Numbered from the stretch's first letter, positions 42,401 through 50,197 are shown. The stretch is 64,000 bases of DNA from Allobosea sp. ASV33 (GCF_016428755.1 NZ_JAELTI010000009.1:1-64000), one strand, 5' to 3'. The notes: generated by a model not told the origin, from the letters alone. Program-made: numbers and translations.

Positions 42401-42591
42401 AGCTTCCCAGCGAGGATCGCGGCGAAGGCGCGGGCGGCGCGACGCGTCGGCAGATAGAGCGTCGTCCGCGCCATCGCGGCGGGATCGTCGGGGTCATGGA
42501 TCGGCCCGAGCCGGCCATCCAGCATCGCCTGCGCCAGCACCTCCAGGAAAGGCGCACCGGCCGGGATGCTGAACAGGTTGAGCTCAGGCAT
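39484..42591 (-). CDS. addB: Double-strand break repair protein AddB
   Basis: Partner of AddA, 1,035 residues, in the break-resection complex. The N-terminal inactive helicase-like region begins 'LNLFSIPAGAPFLEVLAQAMLDG' and includes 'LYLPTRRAARAFAAILAGKLGG' near 52. The RecB-family nuclease near 880-960 shows 'SGRADRIELTREPALRIVDFKTG' and 'APQLTLEAELAARAG', with the Asp-Lys pair and Gln expected for cleavage. The alphaproteobacterial form is often annotated as its own AddB family. ATG 42591 is selected; its first codons overlap the MurU-like stop by eight bases. It overlaps addA by four bases downstream, so the nuclease subunits are made in step. Confidence 0.95.
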   Translation of the reverse strand: MPELNLFSIPAGAPFLEVLAQAMLDGRLGPIHDPDDPAAMARTTLYLPTRRAARAFAAILAGKLGGRPLLLPRIVPLGDVDEAETALIGAGAWAEARVAPIAPLERRMLLTRLVDAWGRTANRNHLRLDPSEPALVPATLAEAYGLAGDLAALLDQMQTEDVSVERLASLDAARFDRVWQLNAGFLAILGEAWPEILAERGACDPADFRNRMLAAERDRLPAGGAAGPIIAAGSTGTVPATARLLAAIARLPNGAVVLPGIDLGLEQRAWDAIVREPAPSHPQAALHHLLETLEAVRDDVRELSQPDAAREARAALLREAMLPASVTELWSDIGARIPQAMAAEGFKGLRVVEAADEREEALIVAIALRETLERPGAHAALVTPDRGLAERVAVELKRWGVEVDDSAGLPLGRWPAGSLLRLVLEAVLAEMAPVSLVPLMAHPLCRLGLGRDVLARGAATLEIGTWRGQAVGRGMPGLEAALANWEPIRESGHVPRPRKRLTAEDQAAAAKVLHALGAASAALREAFAAEAPSLAAVVSAARATVTAFSLSETGTPLAYVGPDGEALSGLFDELAGAEPVMPPNGTARDFVAILDGLLAETVVKRAAPGYPRVAIWGLLEARLLEADHVVLGGLNETVWPPQTTTDSFINRPMRAELGLSPPERRVGQTAHDFVMAALAPEVTLTRPRKAGEAETIASRFWQRLQAVTPQPVWTKAVDEGAKLRVLAGALSAPADAKPIGRPAPRPPRDLQPLSLSVTEVETLYRDPYQIHARKILKLDALDDLVADPTAQDRGKLLHGIVEEFTTTYPEALPADALGQLVGIGARLFRAYDDVPEVRAFWWPRFLLTAGHFIRWEERRRGDIANIGVELFTGASFPLADGSIFRLSGRADRIELTREPALRIVDFKTGAPPSKAQVEKGFAPQLTLEAELAARAGFEGLVGPTPVAAVLYMKLHHDPKGWAKDKPLEFDGESLADVAARHLERLLEYLDRLRSGREPFVSRRAPDYIRYASPYDHLARVKEWSAAPGGDEGGEA

Positions 42592-43324
42592 CGACCGGCT
42601 GGGCGGCGGCGAAGGCAGCCTCGGCCGGCGCGATCGCTTCCGGCCGGTCGACATGCAGCCAGCGGCCTTGGAGAACATGGCCGGAGAGGCGCCCGCGCGC
42701 GGCGGCGCGGTCGAAGAGCAGGTTGAACGAGAACGATGCCGGGGTATCGACGAAAAACTCCGGCGTCACGATCCCGATGCCGGCATAGACGTAAGGCGCG
42801 GTCGCCGCTGCGCCACGCCGCGTCAGGCGGCCCTCGTCGTCACGAAAGAAATCGCCGGGGCCGTTGAAGCCGACGCTGCTCTCGCGCTCCGCCAGCAGCA
42901 GCAGCATATCCATCTTGTCGCCGTCCCAGGCGGCGGCCATCGCGCCGAAATTGGAGATGCCGCGCTCGCTCCAGAGCGAATCCGAATTGACGCTGAAGAA
43001 CGGCCCGTCGCCGAGCAGCGGCAAGGCCTTCTTGGCGCCGCCGCCGGTTTCGAGCAGTTCGCCGCGCTCGTCCGAGATCGTGATGCGCGGGCGTGTCCGG
43101 CCCGCGACATGCGCCTCGACCTGCCCGGCGAGATGATGGACGTTGACGACCGCCTCCTCGACACCGGCCTCAGCCAGTCGATCGAGCGCATGGTCGAGCA
43201 TCGCCTTGCCGCCAATATTCACCAGCGGCTTCGGCAGCGTATCGGTAATCGGGCGCATGCGCTGCCCGAGGCCGGCCGCCAGCACGATCGCCCGGCGGAT
43301 CGGCGGCGAAGCGGTTGTGGTCAC
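42584..43324 (-). CDS. murU: Nucleotidyltransferase, MurU-like (N-acetylmuramate 1-phosphate uridylyltransferase)
   Basis: Sugar-nucleotide pyrophosphorylase of 246 residues. The signature 'AIVLAAGLGQRMRPITDTLPKPLV' is near residue 12, 'ETGGGAKKALPLLGDGPFFSVNSDSLW' near 92-118 holds the metal-binding Asp, and 'FNLLFDRAAARGRLSGHVLQGRWLHVDRPE' near 200-230 is the MurU-type C-terminus. From work in Pseudomonas, MurU makes UDP-MurNAc from MurNAc-1-phosphate supplied by the kinase AmgK. Here the next upstream gene encodes an AmgK-like kinase fused to TsaE, which strongly supports this identity over mannose-1-phosphate guanylyltransferase. The start is GTG 43324, with GGAG six bases upstream. Confidence 0.85.
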   Translation of the reverse strand: MTTTASPPIRRAIVLAAGLGQRMRPITDTLPKPLVNIGGKAMLDHALDRLAEAGVEEAVVNVHHLAGQVEAHVAGRTRPRITISDERGELLETGGGAKKALPLLGDGPFFSVNSDSLWSERGISNFGAMAAAWDGDKMDMLLLLAERESSVGFNGPGDFFRDDEGRLTRRGAAATAPYVYAGIGIVTPEFFVDTPASFSFNLLFDRAAARGRLSGHVLQGRWLHVDRPEAIAPAEAAFAAAQPVDA

Positions 43325-43352
43325 GCGAATCTCCGTGTCGATCTGCCTGAGC

Positions 43353-44909
43353 TTAATCCGCCGCTTCGTTCTCGAACAGCTTCGGCATATGCGCCTGATA
43401 CCAGCCCTTCAGCTCTTCGAGGGCGGGGTGGTCGAGATTGCGGCGCAGATAGCCCTCGATGCGCGGCAGATGCTTCAGGTAGTCCGGCTTGCCGTCGCGC
43501 TTGTCGAGGCGGGCAAAGATGCCGGCGATCTTGGTGTTGCGCTGCGCGCCGAGGATGGCATAGGCGCGGGCGAAATCGGCCAGGTCGAAATCCGGGGTAT
43601 CGGCCCGGCGGGCGGCGCCATAGGCGGCGAGCAGCCTCAGTTCCAGCGAAGCGGGCATGTCGACGCGCGCATCCTGACCGAGCGAGGCGAGATCATAGGC
43701 GGGGTGCCCGAGCACCGCGTCCTGGAAATCAATCAGGCCGAGCTTGGCATGGCCCTCGCGCCCTTCCAGCCAGATCAGGTTCGGCGAGTGATAGTCGCGC
43801 AGCGTCCAGGTTGTCGGCTGAGCCAGGATCTCGTCGAAGAGCCTGCTCCAGATCCGCGCGAACTCGGCCTGCGTCACAGCCGGCAGCGTGACCCCGGCGA
43901 TGTGCGGGGCATACCATTCCAGGATCAGCTCGGTTTCGATCGCCATGGCCTGGCGGTCATATTCGGGGATGGCGTGGTCGATCCCCTCCGCGACCGGCAG
44001 GATCGCCGGCAAGGTATGGCGGTGGAGATCCGCGAGCAGCCGGGCCGCGGCCTCGTAGCGTTCGGCGATCGGCCGGCGCTCGGCATCGATCACGCCCTCG
44101 TTGCCGAGATTTTCCAGGACGAGCAGGCCGGTCGTCAGGTCCGCGGCGAGGATGTCCGGCGCGGCATAGCCGAGCGAGCGCAGGCCGCGATCCATCGCGA
44201 CGAAGGCCTCGACATTCTCCGCGAGATGGGCGAGCGCGCTATAGGGCTTGCCGAGGCGGATCGGCGGGCCGTCCGGACGCGGCGGCGAGATCATGAGGAT
44301 CGAACTCTCGCCGGTCGGCCGCGTCAGGCGCTCATAGGCGCGCGTCGAGGCGTCGCCGAGCATAAAGTCGCGGCGGGCATCGCCCCAGCCGGCCGCGTCG
44401 AGGAGCCGGCGCGAGGCGACCGCGATGGCGAGGCGCTGCTTCCAGAGCACGCCCCCCGAGAGATCGGCGATGCGGCCGGTCTCGGGACGATCGGGATCGA
44501 CGTCGAGCACGATGTCGAGACGCCGGGCCGCCGGCAGGCGCGTGCCGGCCCGGTCCGGCCATTCGACCAGCAGGATGAGCCGGTCGATATCCTCGACCAG
44601 GCCGATATCGTCGAGTTCGTCGGGCGAACGCACCCGGTAGAGATCGGCATGCAGGACGGTGCCCTGCCCCGTCTCATAGCTCTGGACGAGCGTGAAGGTC
44701 GGGCTCGGCGCCTCCAGCGCCGGATTACCGGCGAGCTCGCGCAGGATGGCACGGGCCAGCAGCGATTTGCCGGAGCCGAGATGGCCGGAGAGCGCTACGA
44801 TGTCGCCGGGCTTGAGGATGGCGGCGATATCGGCGGCAAGGCGCAGCGTCGCCGCCTCGTCCGCCAGCAGAAGCCGGTGGGTGCCGGCCTTGCGGGCTTC
44901 TTCCGTCAT
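43353..44909 (-). CDS. Fusion of TsaE (t6A ATPase) and AmgK-like amino-sugar kinase
   Basis: Two-domain protein of 518 residues. Residues 1-150 are TsaE, the ATPase needed for N6-threonylcarbamoyl-adenosine in tRNA: Walker A 'SGHLGSGKSLLARAIL' (42-57), 'SPTFTLVQSYET' and 'HADLYRV...VEWPDR'. Residues about 180-510 are an aminoglycoside phosphotransferase-like kinase: 'GDASTRAYERL', catalytic Asp372 and Asn377 in 'LRDYHSPNLIWL', and metal Asp394 in 'GLIDFQDAVLGHPAYD'. The latter matches AmgK, which phosphorylates the anomeric hydroxyl of MurNAc/GlcNAc in peptidoglycan recycling. MurU follows after 28 bases. Start ATG 44909 overlaps the stop of the DivL-like gene (ATGA). Such fusions are known in alphaproteobacterial annotation; why they are joined is unclear. 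Confidence 0.9.
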   Translation of the reverse strand: MTEEARKAGTHRLLLADEAATLRLAADIAAILKPGDIVALSGHLGSGKSLLARAILRELAGNPALEAPSPTFTLVQSYETGQGTVLHADLYRVRSPDELDDIGLVEDIDRLILLVEWPDRAGTRLPAARRLDIVLDVDPDRPETGRIADLSGGVLWKQRLAIAVASRRLLDAAGWGDARRDFMLGDASTRAYERLTRPTGESSILMISPPRPDGPPIRLGKPYSALAHLAENVEAFVAMDRGLRSLGYAAPDILAADLTTGLLVLENLGNEGVIDAERRPIAERYEAAARLLADLHRHTLPAILPVAEGIDHAIPEYDRQAMAIETELILEWYAPHIAGVTLPAVTQAEFARIWSRLFDEILAQPTTWTLRDYHSPNLIWLEGREGHAKLGLIDFQDAVLGHPAYDLASLGQDARVDMPASLELRLLAAYGAARRADTPDFDLADFARAYAILGAQRNTKIAGIFARLDKRDGKPDYLKHLPRIEGYLRRNLDHPALEELKGWYQAHMPKLFENEAAD

Positions 44910-47386
44910 TCGGCTGCATCCGAGAGCGGCACGCCCTGTGCCGGGAAGACGGCCGTCACCCGCGTGCCGCGGCCGGGCGCGGAATCGAGCTCGACATGGC
45001 CGCCATGGAGCTCGACGATCGAGCGGACGATGGAGAGGCCGAGGCCAACGCCGCGATGGCTGGAGCCGAGCGAATGGCTCTCGAAGCGCTCGAAGACCTT
45101 CTCCATGACCTCAGCCGGGATGCCGCGGCCCTGGTCGGCGACGGTGATGCGGATGTCGCCGCCCGTGCGCGTCGCGCCGACCGTCACGGTCTGGCCTGGC
45201 GAGGAGAAGCCGATCGCATTGGAGAGCAGGTTGAAGAGCACCTGACGCAGGCGCTTGCCGTCGGCGCGCAGCGGGCCGGTGCGGGCGTCGATCTCGACCT
45301 TGAGCTCGAGCTTGCTGTCGGTGAGGCGATCCTGCAGCCCGGACGCCGCCTGGGCAATGGCATCGGCGACATCGACCTCCTGAATCTCCAGCGTCAGCGC
45401 GCCGTTGTCGATCGTGGCGAGGTCGAGGATGTCGTTGATGATCGCGAGCAGCGCCCCGGACGAGCGGACGATGTGGGAGGTGTAGTCGCGCTGCTTCTCG
45501 TTGAGCGCGCCGACCGTCTCGGTACCCAGCAACTGCGCGAAGCCGATGATGTTGGTGAGCGGCGAACGCAATTCGTAGGAGACGTGGTGGACGAAGTCCT
45601 CGCGCAGCCGCGAGATCGTCTCCAGCGCCTCGTTCTTCTCGGTCAGCGCCCGCTCGACATTCACGCTGGCCGTAACGTCGGCGAAGGAGATCAGCGTCGC
45701 GCCGTCCGGCAAGGGCGCGGCGGCCATGTCGAGCACGGTACCGTCGCGCCGCTCGATGCGGCTGCTGTAGTCCTCGCGGGCATCACGCACGCCGGTGACG
45801 ACGCTGTGCAATTCGCTCCAGACCTCGTCCTGCGGGAAGAGCGGCCGGCAGAGTCGGATGACCTCGTCGATATGCGGCGCGCTCGCCGCGAGATCGCCAC
45901 CCTGGATGCGCCAGGACTGGGCGAAGGCCGGGTTCGAGAGCTTGAGCCGCCCGTCCGAACCGAACACGGCGACGCCTTCGCGCAGCGAATCCAGCGTCTC
46001 GCGCTGGGTGCGGGAGAGGGCGTTGAAGCGCGATTCCAGCGTGAAGCGCTCGGTGACGTCGTCATAGAGATAGGTGACGCCGCCTTGCGGATTGGGGCTG
46101 GCAACGACATGGATCGTCCGTCCGTCCGGCAGATACCACCAGTCCTCGCTGGCCCGCGTCGCGGTGTAGGCCGCCTGCGCCGCCGCCTTCCAGCTCCGGT
46201 AGTCGCCGAGCTCGGGCAGGCGCCGCTCGGCGCGCAACTTGTCGAGGATCTCGCCATCGGTGGGTTGGCCGTCGAGGAAGCCCGACTCCAGCGACCAGAG
46301 CGTGTCGAAACCGGAATTGCGATAGACGAGGCGCTGGGTGCCGTCGAAGACCGCGACCGCGGTCTTCAGCCGGTCGAGCGTGCGGACATGGGCGTCCATC
46401 TGGCGCTGGAGATCGGCGCGGATCGCCTCCAGCTCGCTCATGTCGATGGCGAAGCCGGCATAACCGGTCGCGGTCGGCAATTCCATGATGTCGAGCGTGC
46501 GCCGCTGGCCGGAAACCACGGCCGGCGCCCGCAAGGCGAAGGTCGCGCCTTCGCGCCGTGCCCGCGCCGCGGCATCGCGCTCGGTACGGTCGAGCAGCTC
46601 GAGCCCGCCCTTCACGACGGCAGCCGTGTCCGCGGCCTCGACGGCGCGGCCATAGGCGGTGTTGACCCAGGTCAGGCGGCCATCGGCATCGCGCATCCAG
46701 GCCGGGTGCGGCAGCCCCGCGAGCAGGCTCGACAGCGCCGCGTGGCCGGCCGTCACGCGTTCGAGCTCGCCGCGCAGCGTCATGACCTCCGCGCGCTCGC
46801 CCGTGACCTCGCGGAATCGGATCACCGCGCGCCCGGCGACGGGGCGGCCTTCGACGTCGATGAAGGGGCCTGCCTTGCTGCGCAGCGTAAAATTGAACGC
46901 CTCGCCGCGCTCCTTCAGCGCATCGGTCGCAAGCTCCAGACGCTTGGCATCGGCCGGCGGCGCCCAACTACCATAGGCCAGGGCGAGCGCCGTGCCTGGC
47001 GCGCCGAGGAACCCGCTGTCGCCCTCGAAGATGGGCTCGGCATTGCGGCCCTTCCAGCTCACCACCACCTGCGGATCGGCGGCGAGCAGGATGGAGAGGC
47101 GCTCATGATGGCTGCGCGCCGCTTCGAGATCGGCTGCGAGTTTGGCTTCGCGCTTCTGCCAGCGCGTCCGCTCGCGGACATAGATCAGCGATGTCGTCGT
47201 GGCGAAGACGGTCAAGCCGGCCAGGACCAGCGACAGCCCGCCGGAACTTGTGACGTCGAAGGTCATAGGAGCCAGCCATTCGCTGCGCGCCATGGTCGGA
47301 AGCGTGGTCGAGGCGACCGCCAGCCCCGGCAGCAATGCGCGCGGACGCCAACCGCCATCTCGCCCCTGTCGCCTCGCCCGTGCCAT
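44906..47386 (-). CDS. divL: DivL-like PAS sensor pseudokinase (Tyr in place of the phosphoacceptor His)
   Basis: Membrane-anchored protein of 826 residues with a hydrophobic anchor near residues 50-70, PAS repeats across about 100-580 and a C-terminal HisKA-HATPase module. The H-box reads 'FVHHVSYELRSPLTNIIGFAQLL': the invariant His is Tyr604 (codon 45575-45577), the hallmark of DivL. The ATPase domain keeps N, G1 and G2 boxes ('LFNLLSNAIGFSS', 'VADQGRGIP', 'RGVGLGLSIV'). In Caulobacter, DivL binds phospho-DivK/DivK and tunes CckA and thus CtrA, with no own His phosphorylation. Position beside tsaE and ahcY is typical of Hyphomicrobiales. The start is uncertain: ATG 47386 is used; ATG 47476 and 47266 are in frame. 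Confidence 0.88.
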   Translation of the reverse strand: MARARRQGRDGGWRPRALLPGLAVASTTLPTMARSEWLAPMTFDVTSSGGLSLVLAGLTVFATTTSLIYVRERTRWQKREAKLAADLEAARSHHERLSILLAADPQVVVSWKGRNAEPIFEGDSGFLGAPGTALALAYGSWAPPADAKRLELATDALKERGEAFNFTLRSKAGPFIDVEGRPVAGRAVIRFREVTGERAEVMTLRGELERVTAGHAALSSLLAGLPHPAWMRDADGRLTWVNTAYGRAVEAADTAAVVKGGLELLDRTERDAAARARREGATFALRAPAVVSGQRRTLDIMELPTATGYAGFAIDMSELEAIRADLQRQMDAHVRTLDRLKTAVAVFDGTQRLVYRNSGFDTLWSLESGFLDGQPTDGEILDKLRAERRLPELGDYRSWKAAAQAAYTATRASEDWWYLPDGRTIHVVASPNPQGGVTYLYDDVTERFTLESRFNALSRTQRETLDSLREGVAVFGSDGRLKLSNPAFAQSWRIQGGDLAASAPHIDEVIRLCRPLFPQDEVWSELHSVVTGVRDAREDYSSRIERRDGTVLDMAAAPLPDGATLISFADVTASVNVERALTEKNEALETISRLREDFVHHVSYELRSPLTNIIGFAQLLGTETVGALNEKQRDYTSHIVRSSGALLAIINDILDLATIDNGALTLEIQEVDVADAIAQAASGLQDRLTDSKLELKVEIDARTGPLRADGKRLRQVLFNLLSNAIGFSSPGQTVTVGATRTGGDIRITVADQGRGIPAEVMEKVFERFESHSLGSSHRGVGLGLSIVRSIVELHGGHVELDSAPGRGTRVTAVFPAQGVPLSDAAE

Positions 47387-47787
47387 CCTCAACGTCCGTC
47401 GTCTTCCCGGCGGCTCCAGGCCGCCCAATCCATCGGGCCCGTCGGAATCGGCCGGGGGAGTTGGCAGGGCTGCCATCTCCGGAGGGGCCGATCCACGCTC
47501 GCCACCACGCCAATCACATCAGAGCTGTGTTCCGGCCCGCGCATCGCAGCGACCGAATCAGCCCCACTCTAATCATCGCTGGAGTCCGTCAGGAAGTGCT
47601 TAATGGCCGGTAAATCGTTCGATTTTCCGGACAAACCAAGACTTAGCGAAGGCTCATCAACCTGTAGAGGCACGAGAGCCCACGGACACAATCGGTAGTG
47701 TCTCCGCAGGTGATTCCCGGAAGGCACAGCCATGAAAAAAGGCCCGGCGGATGCCGGGCCTTGATCTGATGACGCCGTGGCGGCGTG
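47387..47787. other. Intergenic region between divL-like gene and ahcY
   Basis: About 400 bases without a convincing gene. It holds the ahcY terminator (47741-47760) and presumably the divL-like promoter between it and 47390; 47477-47735 shows AT-richer stretches near 47600-47650 but no promoter box I would defend. If the divL-like protein starts at ATG 47476, the gap shrinks to about 310 bases. Confidence 0.6.
47741..47760 (-). terminator. Intrinsic terminator of ahcY
   Basis: GGCCCGGC and GCCGGGCC form an 8-bp stem around GGAT, and on the minus strand the stem is followed by six T (AAAAAA at 47735-47740 on the plus strand). It starts 27 bases after the ahcY stop, which is the usual distance. 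Confidence 0.9.
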
Positions 47788-49182
47788 TCAGTAGCGGTAG
47801 TGCTCGGGCTTGAACGGGCCGGCCTGCGGCACGCCGATATACTTCGCCTGGGCGCCGTTGAGCTGGGTCAGCTTGGCCCCGACCTTGGCGAGATGGAGCG
47901 CCGCGACCTTCTCGTCGAGGTGCTTCGGCAGCGTGTAGACCTTGTTCTCGTAGTTGGCGTGGTGGTTCCAGAGCTCGATCTGGGCGAGCGTCTGGTTCGA
48001 GAACGAGCAGGACATCACGAAGGACGGGTGGCCCGTGGCGTTGCCGAGGTTCACCAGGCGGCCTTCCGAGAGCAGGATGATGCGCTTGCCATCGGGGAAT
48101 TCGACCTCGTCGACCTGCGGCTTGACGTTGTCCCACTTGAAGTTCTTCAGGCCGGCGACCTGAATCTCCGAGTCGAAATGGCCGATATTGCAGACGATGG
48201 CGCGGTGCTTCATCGCGCGCATGTGGTCGACGGTGATGACGTCGAGATTGCCGGTGGCGGTGCAGAAGATGTCGCCGCGCGGGGCAGCGTCTTCCATGGT
48301 CACGACCTCGTAGCCTTCCATCGCCGCCTGCAGGGCGCAGATCGGGTCGATCTCGGTGACGAGCACGCGGCAGCCGGCCTGGCGCAGCGAGGCGGCCGAG
48401 CCCTTGCCGACGTCGCCATAGCCGGCGACGACCGCGACCTTGCCGGACATCATGACGTCGGTGCCGCGGCGGATGGCGTCGACCAGCGACTCGCGGCAGC
48501 CATAGAGGTTGTCGAATTTCGACTTGGTGACGCTGTCGTTGACGTTGATCGCCGGGAACGGCAGGCGGTTGGCCTTGGCGAGCTCGTAGAGGCGGTGGAC
48601 GCCGGTGGTGGTCTCCTCGGAGACGCCCTTGATCGCGGCGCGGGTCTTGGTGAACCAGCCCGGATTGGCCTTGAGCTGGCGCTTGATCAGCGCGAAGAAG
48701 ATCGTCTCTTCCTCATTGCCCGGCTTATCCAGGAACTCGGCCTTGCCGGCTTCGGCCTCGGCGCCGAGGATGATCAGCATGGTCAGGTCGCCGCCATCGT
48801 CGAGGATCATGTTCGGCGTGCCGCCGTCGCCCCAAGTCGCGGTCTTCAGCACATACTCCCAGTACTCTTCCAGCGTCTCGCCCTTGATGGCGAAGACGGG
48901 GGTGCCGGTCGCCGCGATGGCGGCGGCGGCGTGGTCCTGGGTCGAGAAGATGTTGCAGGACGACCAGCGGACGTCGGCGCCGAGATCCTTCAGGGTCTCG
49001 ATCAGCACGGCGGTCTGGATGGTCATGTGCAGGCAGCCTGCGATGCGGGCGCCCTTGAGCGGGGCCTTGCCCTTGTGCTCCTCGCGGATCGCCATCAGGC
49101 CCGGCATCTCGTCCTGGGCCATGTTGATTTCCTTGCGGCCGTAATCCGCAAGCGAGATGTCCTTGACGATGTAATCCGACAC
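47788..49182 (-). CDS. ahcY: S-adenosylhomocysteine hydrolase (adenosylhomocysteinase)
   Basis: Cytosolic NAD-dependent enzyme (464 residues) that splits SAH into adenosine and homocysteine, removing the inhibitory product of methyltransferases. Marks: '[16 protein letters not shown]' near 50, '[15 protein letters not shown]' near 78, the NAD site '[19 protein letters not shown]' near 250 and the C-terminal 'KPEHYRY'. The start is GTG 49182: GGAG lies six bases upstream and the protein then opens '[18 protein letters not shown]', the standard N-terminus. A 20-base palindrome at 49255-49274 precedes it and a terminator follows, so it is probably a single-gene unit under SAM-cycle control. Confidence 0.97.
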   Translation of the reverse strand: MSDYIVKDISLADYGRKEINMAQDEMPGLMAIREEHKGKAPLKGARIAGCLHMTIQTAVLIETLKDLGADVRWSSCNIFSTQDHAAAAIAATGTPVFAIKGETLEEYWEYVLKTATWGDGGTPNMILDDGGDLTMLIILGAEAEAGKAEFLDKPGNEEETIFFALIKRQLKANPGWFTKTRAAIKGVSEETTTGVHRLYELAKANRLPFPAINVNDSVTKSKFDNLYGCRESLVDAIRRGTDVMMSGKVAVVAGYGDVGKGSAASLRQAGCRVLVTEIDPICALQAAMEGYEVVTMEDAAPRGDIFCTATGNLDVITVDHMRAMKHRAIVCNIGHFDSEIQVAGLKNFKWDNVKPQVDEVEFPDGKRIILLSEGRLVNLGNATGHPSFVMSCSFSNQTLAQIELWNHHANYENKVYTLPKHLDEKVAALHLAKVGAKLTQLNGAQAKYIGVPQAGPFKPEHYRY

Positions 49183-49254
49183 GGGTGGCTCCAATCGCTC
49201 AACCTGAATGATGGCGCGCTCTCTAGCAGCGCACGGAGCGAATGGCAATCAAAG

Positions 49255-49274
49255 ATATAAAGATGTCTTTATAT
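49255..49274. promoter_or_regulatory. Palindrome upstream of ahcY (candidate SahR/ArsR-type operator)
   Basis: ATATAAAGA and TCTTTATAT are exact 9-bp complements around TG, 73 bases before the ahcY start. ArsR-family SahR regulators are known to control SAH/methionine-cycle genes in Proteobacteria through AT-rich palindromes, and this site looks like one. No such regulator gene is in the window, so the assignment is inference. I do not see a riboswitch-like fold. Confidence 0.65.
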
Positions 49275-49300
49275 GCTCGCCGGGAACCGAGTTGGGCACG

Positions 49301-49453
49301 TCAAAGCAAGCCATTATCGCGCAAGCGCCGTAGCGACATCCGGCCGCGCAAAAGCTCGATGAAGAACCAGGCGATCAGGGAAAGGGAGACGATGCCGCCG
49401 ACGATCTCGATCCAAGCGAAGCCCGCCTGGGCCGCGCCGAAGATCGCTCCCAT
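49301..49453 (-). CDS. Small single-span membrane protein downstream of HPr
   Basis: A 50-residue open frame from ATG 49453 to TGA 49301. It begins six bases after the HPr stop, with GAGGGCGAG upstream as a ribosome site lying in the last HPr codons. It reads 'MGAIFGAAQAGFAWIEIVGG', one hydrophobic segment (about 10-35) and a basic tail including 'LLRGRMSLRRLRDNG'. That is the topology of a small N-out/C-in membrane peptide. The spacing makes it part of the EIIA - HPr transcript. I do not recognise a family. Evidence is position, ribosome site and composition only, so a spurious frame is still possible. Confidence 0.65.
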   Translation of the reverse strand: MGAIFGAAQAGFAWIEIVGGIVSLSLIAWFFIELLRGRMSLRRLRDNGLL

Positions 49454-49459
49454 CGCGCG

Positions 49460-49774
49460 CTACTCGCCCTCGCCGAACTTGTCGGCGATCAGGGCCGCCA
49501 GCGCATCGAGCGCCGGCTTCGCCTCAGCCCCTTTGGCGACGATGGTGATCGTCGAGCCGATGCCGGCGCCGAGCGTCAGCACGCCCATGATCGAGGTGGC
49601 GCCCACCGTCTCGCCGCAGCGGCTCACCGTGATCTCGGCATCGTAGCGGGCGGCGCATTGCACGAATTTCGCCGTGGCGCGGGCGTGCAAACCCTTCTTG
49701 TTGACGATCTGGAATTCGCCGTAGAGGGCCCCGGCGGGAATATCGACCTCGGGGCAGTCGCAGTCTTCGTCCAT
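49460..49774 (-). CDS. HPr phosphocarrier protein of the regulatory PTS
   Basis: Small phosphocarrier of 104 residues, about 15 longer than usual because of an acidic, Cys-containing N-terminal extension (two Cys within the first seven residues). The phosphorylated His is His30 in 'KKGLHARATAKFV', and the HprK target Ser is Ser61 in 'GATSIMGVLTLGAG'. It passes phosphate from EI (not in the window) to EIIA. No sugar permease is encoded nearby, so the role is regulatory, as described for alphaproteobacterial PTS proteins. It lies 21 bases after EIIA and six bases before the small membrane protein. Confidence 0.95.
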   Translation of the reverse strand: MDEDCDCPEVDIPAGALYGEFQIVNKKGLHARATAKFVQCAARYDAEITVSRCGETVGATSIMGVLTLGAGIGSTITIVAKGAEAKPALDALAALIADKFGEGE

Positions 49775-49795
49775 CCTGCCCCTCTCGCGGCGCGG

Positions 49796-50197
49796 TTACT
49801 TGCCGGCCAGCACGCGGCTGGCGACCGTGATGTATTTTCGGCCCGCATCCTGCGCGCTGGTGACCGCTTCGTCGAGGGTCTTCTCCTCGCGCACACTGGC
49901 GAGCTTGATCAGCATCGGCAGGTTGACGCCGGCGACGACGTCGATGCGGCCGGGCTCCATCACGGAGATCGCGAGATTGGAGGGCGTGCCGCCGAACATG
50001 TCGGTCAGGATGATGACGCCACGGTCGGTCTCGACCTGCTCGACCGCCGCGATGATATCGCGGCGTCGGCTCTCCATGTCGTCATCGGGAGCGATGGCGA
50101 TGGTCGCGAGGTTCTTTTGGGGGCCGACGACGTGTTCGAGCGCAGCGCGGAACTCCGTCGCCAAATGCCCATGCGTCACGAGGACCAGTCCGATCAT
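49796..50197 (-). CDS. PTS EIIA component, mannose/fructose family (EIIA-Man)
   Basis: Soluble EIIA domain of 133 residues. The phospho-accepting His is His9 in 'LVLVTHGHLATEFRAALEHV'; 'GVIILTDMFGGTPSNLAIS' near 60-78 is the other conserved block; and 'DVVAGVNLPMLIKLASVRE' follows. In Hyphomicrobiales this protein, with HPr and a short HprK, forms an output branch linked to ChvG/ChvI signalling and central metabolism, without EIIB/EIIC for transport. ATG 50197 is followed on the same strand by HPr after 21 bases; the gap to hprK upstream is 114 bases. Confidence 0.95.
   Translation of the reverse strand: MIGLVLVTHGHLATEFRAALEHVVGPQKNLATIAIAPDDDMESRRRDIIAAVEQVETDRGVIILTDMFGGTPSNLAISVMEPGRIDVVAGVNLPMLIKLASVREEKTLDEAVTSAQDAGRKYITVASRVLAGK

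Noticed and set aside
44996-47572. 858-codon open frame antisense to the divL-like gene
   Set aside because: Shadow frame; the minus strand has PAS, HisKA-like and ATPase motifs.
47590-47640. Possible CtrA box upstream of the divL-like gene
   Set aside because: The minus strand has TTAC and TTAA separated by six bases, not the TTAA-N7-TTAA consensus, so it is below what I would report.
49183-49300. SAH or SAM riboswitch upstream of ahcY
   Set aside because: I could not fold the leader into the conserved cores of these riboswitches, and the palindrome gives a simpler explanation.
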